NCBI GenBank assembly: GCA_900556345.1
Contig: USOM01000083.1
Coordinates: forward strand, 1-5,152
Direction: 5' to 3'
Length of the DNA stretch: 5,152 bases
Source: an uncultured Clostridium sp.
GTDB lineage: Bacteria > Bacillota > Clostridia > TANB77 > CAG-508
In this document: positions 5,100 to 5,152 of the stretch, in pieces
How the letters are laid out: every line of letters begins with the position of its first letter
Numbering within the stretch: the stretch's first letter is position 1
Notes under the pieces: model-generated
What the model saw: the letters and a program-made list of their open reading frames with translations, nothing else
The model's database searches: none
What the model was told of the DNA's origin: nothing
Program-made: the position numbers and the translations under genes

Positions 5100-5152
5100 T
5101 TTCTGATTGGGGACGGTTCTTTTTCGGAAAAGGAACCGTCCCCAATCAGAAA
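5100..5152. repeat. Long palindrome containing GGGGACGGTTC / GAACCGTCCCC
   Basis: A 24-bp stem (5100-5123 with 5129-5152) has a single G/T wobble and a 5-base loop, and it may continue past the window edge. The core GATTGGGGACGGTTC and its mirror are a widespread intergenic palindrome of Clostridia, of the REP-like kind often linked to REP-associated (RAYT, Y1-type) transposases. That link is recalled family knowledge and no transposase is in the window. It sits in the leader of the transglutaminase-like gene and could act as a terminator for an upstream gene or as a structured leader. Confidence 0.85.

Noticed and set aside
1..5152. tRNA, rRNA, CRISPR array or DGR reverse transcriptase
   Set aside because: I saw no cloverleaf-like sequence, no regularly spaced repeats, and no reading frame with reverse transcriptase motifs on either strand.

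Overview
The window looks like low-GC Gram-positive DNA, most likely from an anaerobic clostridial member of the Bacillota. Reasons are the strong A+T bias, AGA as nearly the only arginine codon in the housekeeping gene, AGGAG-type ribosome binding sites, consensus sigma-A promoters, and two surface proteins with the TLIALVVTII-type pilin-like leader common in gut Clostridia. This placement is inferred from composition and protein style, not from a marker gene.

Layout from left to right: (1) 1-1074, minus strand, the 5' part of a pilin-like surface protein gene (here pilin-1) that runs off the left edge. (2) 1075-1245, a divergent control region with a perfect-consensus promoter for pilin-1, a weaker extended -10 promoter for the regulator, and two copies of the inverted repeat TTGCGA-N4-TCGCAA. 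(3) 1246-1488, plus strand, a small XRE-type repressor. (4) A terminator shared with the convergent gene at 1525-2280, minus strand, a tcdA-type tRNA threonylcarbamoyladenosine dehydratase with its own promoter. (5) 2281-2571, a doubtful 58-codon reading frame and a GC-rich hairpin. (6) 2572-3703, minus strand, a second pilin-like surface protein (pilin-2) whose last third is a GC-richer block resembling a diversity-generating retroelement (DGR) variable region. (7) 3704-4130, a non-coding gap with the pilin-2 promoter and the terminator of the next gene. (8) 4131-5084, minus strand, a transglutaminase-like cysteine enzyme starting at TTG. (9) 5100-5152, a long perfect-type palindrome reaching the window edge.

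The most striking observation is that both pilin-like genes carry the same +1 frameshift at the same place. At the end of the leader helix, where the expected protein reads ...LILA-GVS..., each gene has one extra C, giving GCT C GGT in one and GCA C GGA in the other. The downstream frame stays open for at least 330 codons in one gene and 350 in the other. The zero-frame codon at the shift is CGG, which I find in-frame nowhere else in the annotated genes of the window. Two independent, identically placed, otherwise undamaged frameshifts argue for programmed +1 frameshifting at a hungry CGG codon, with a geometry like the yeast Ty3 site (GCG A GUU). The zero-frame products would be 29- and 41-residue membrane peptides without an ectodomain.

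A possible working model, which is inference, is a display system. Pilin-type stalks carry either a phage-tail-fibre-like domain (pilin-1, under XRE repression) or a hypervariable lectin-like tip (pilin-2, DGR target). Output of both would depend on recoding at CGG. No reverse transcriptase or template repeat lies in the window, so a DGR would have to act from elsewhere.
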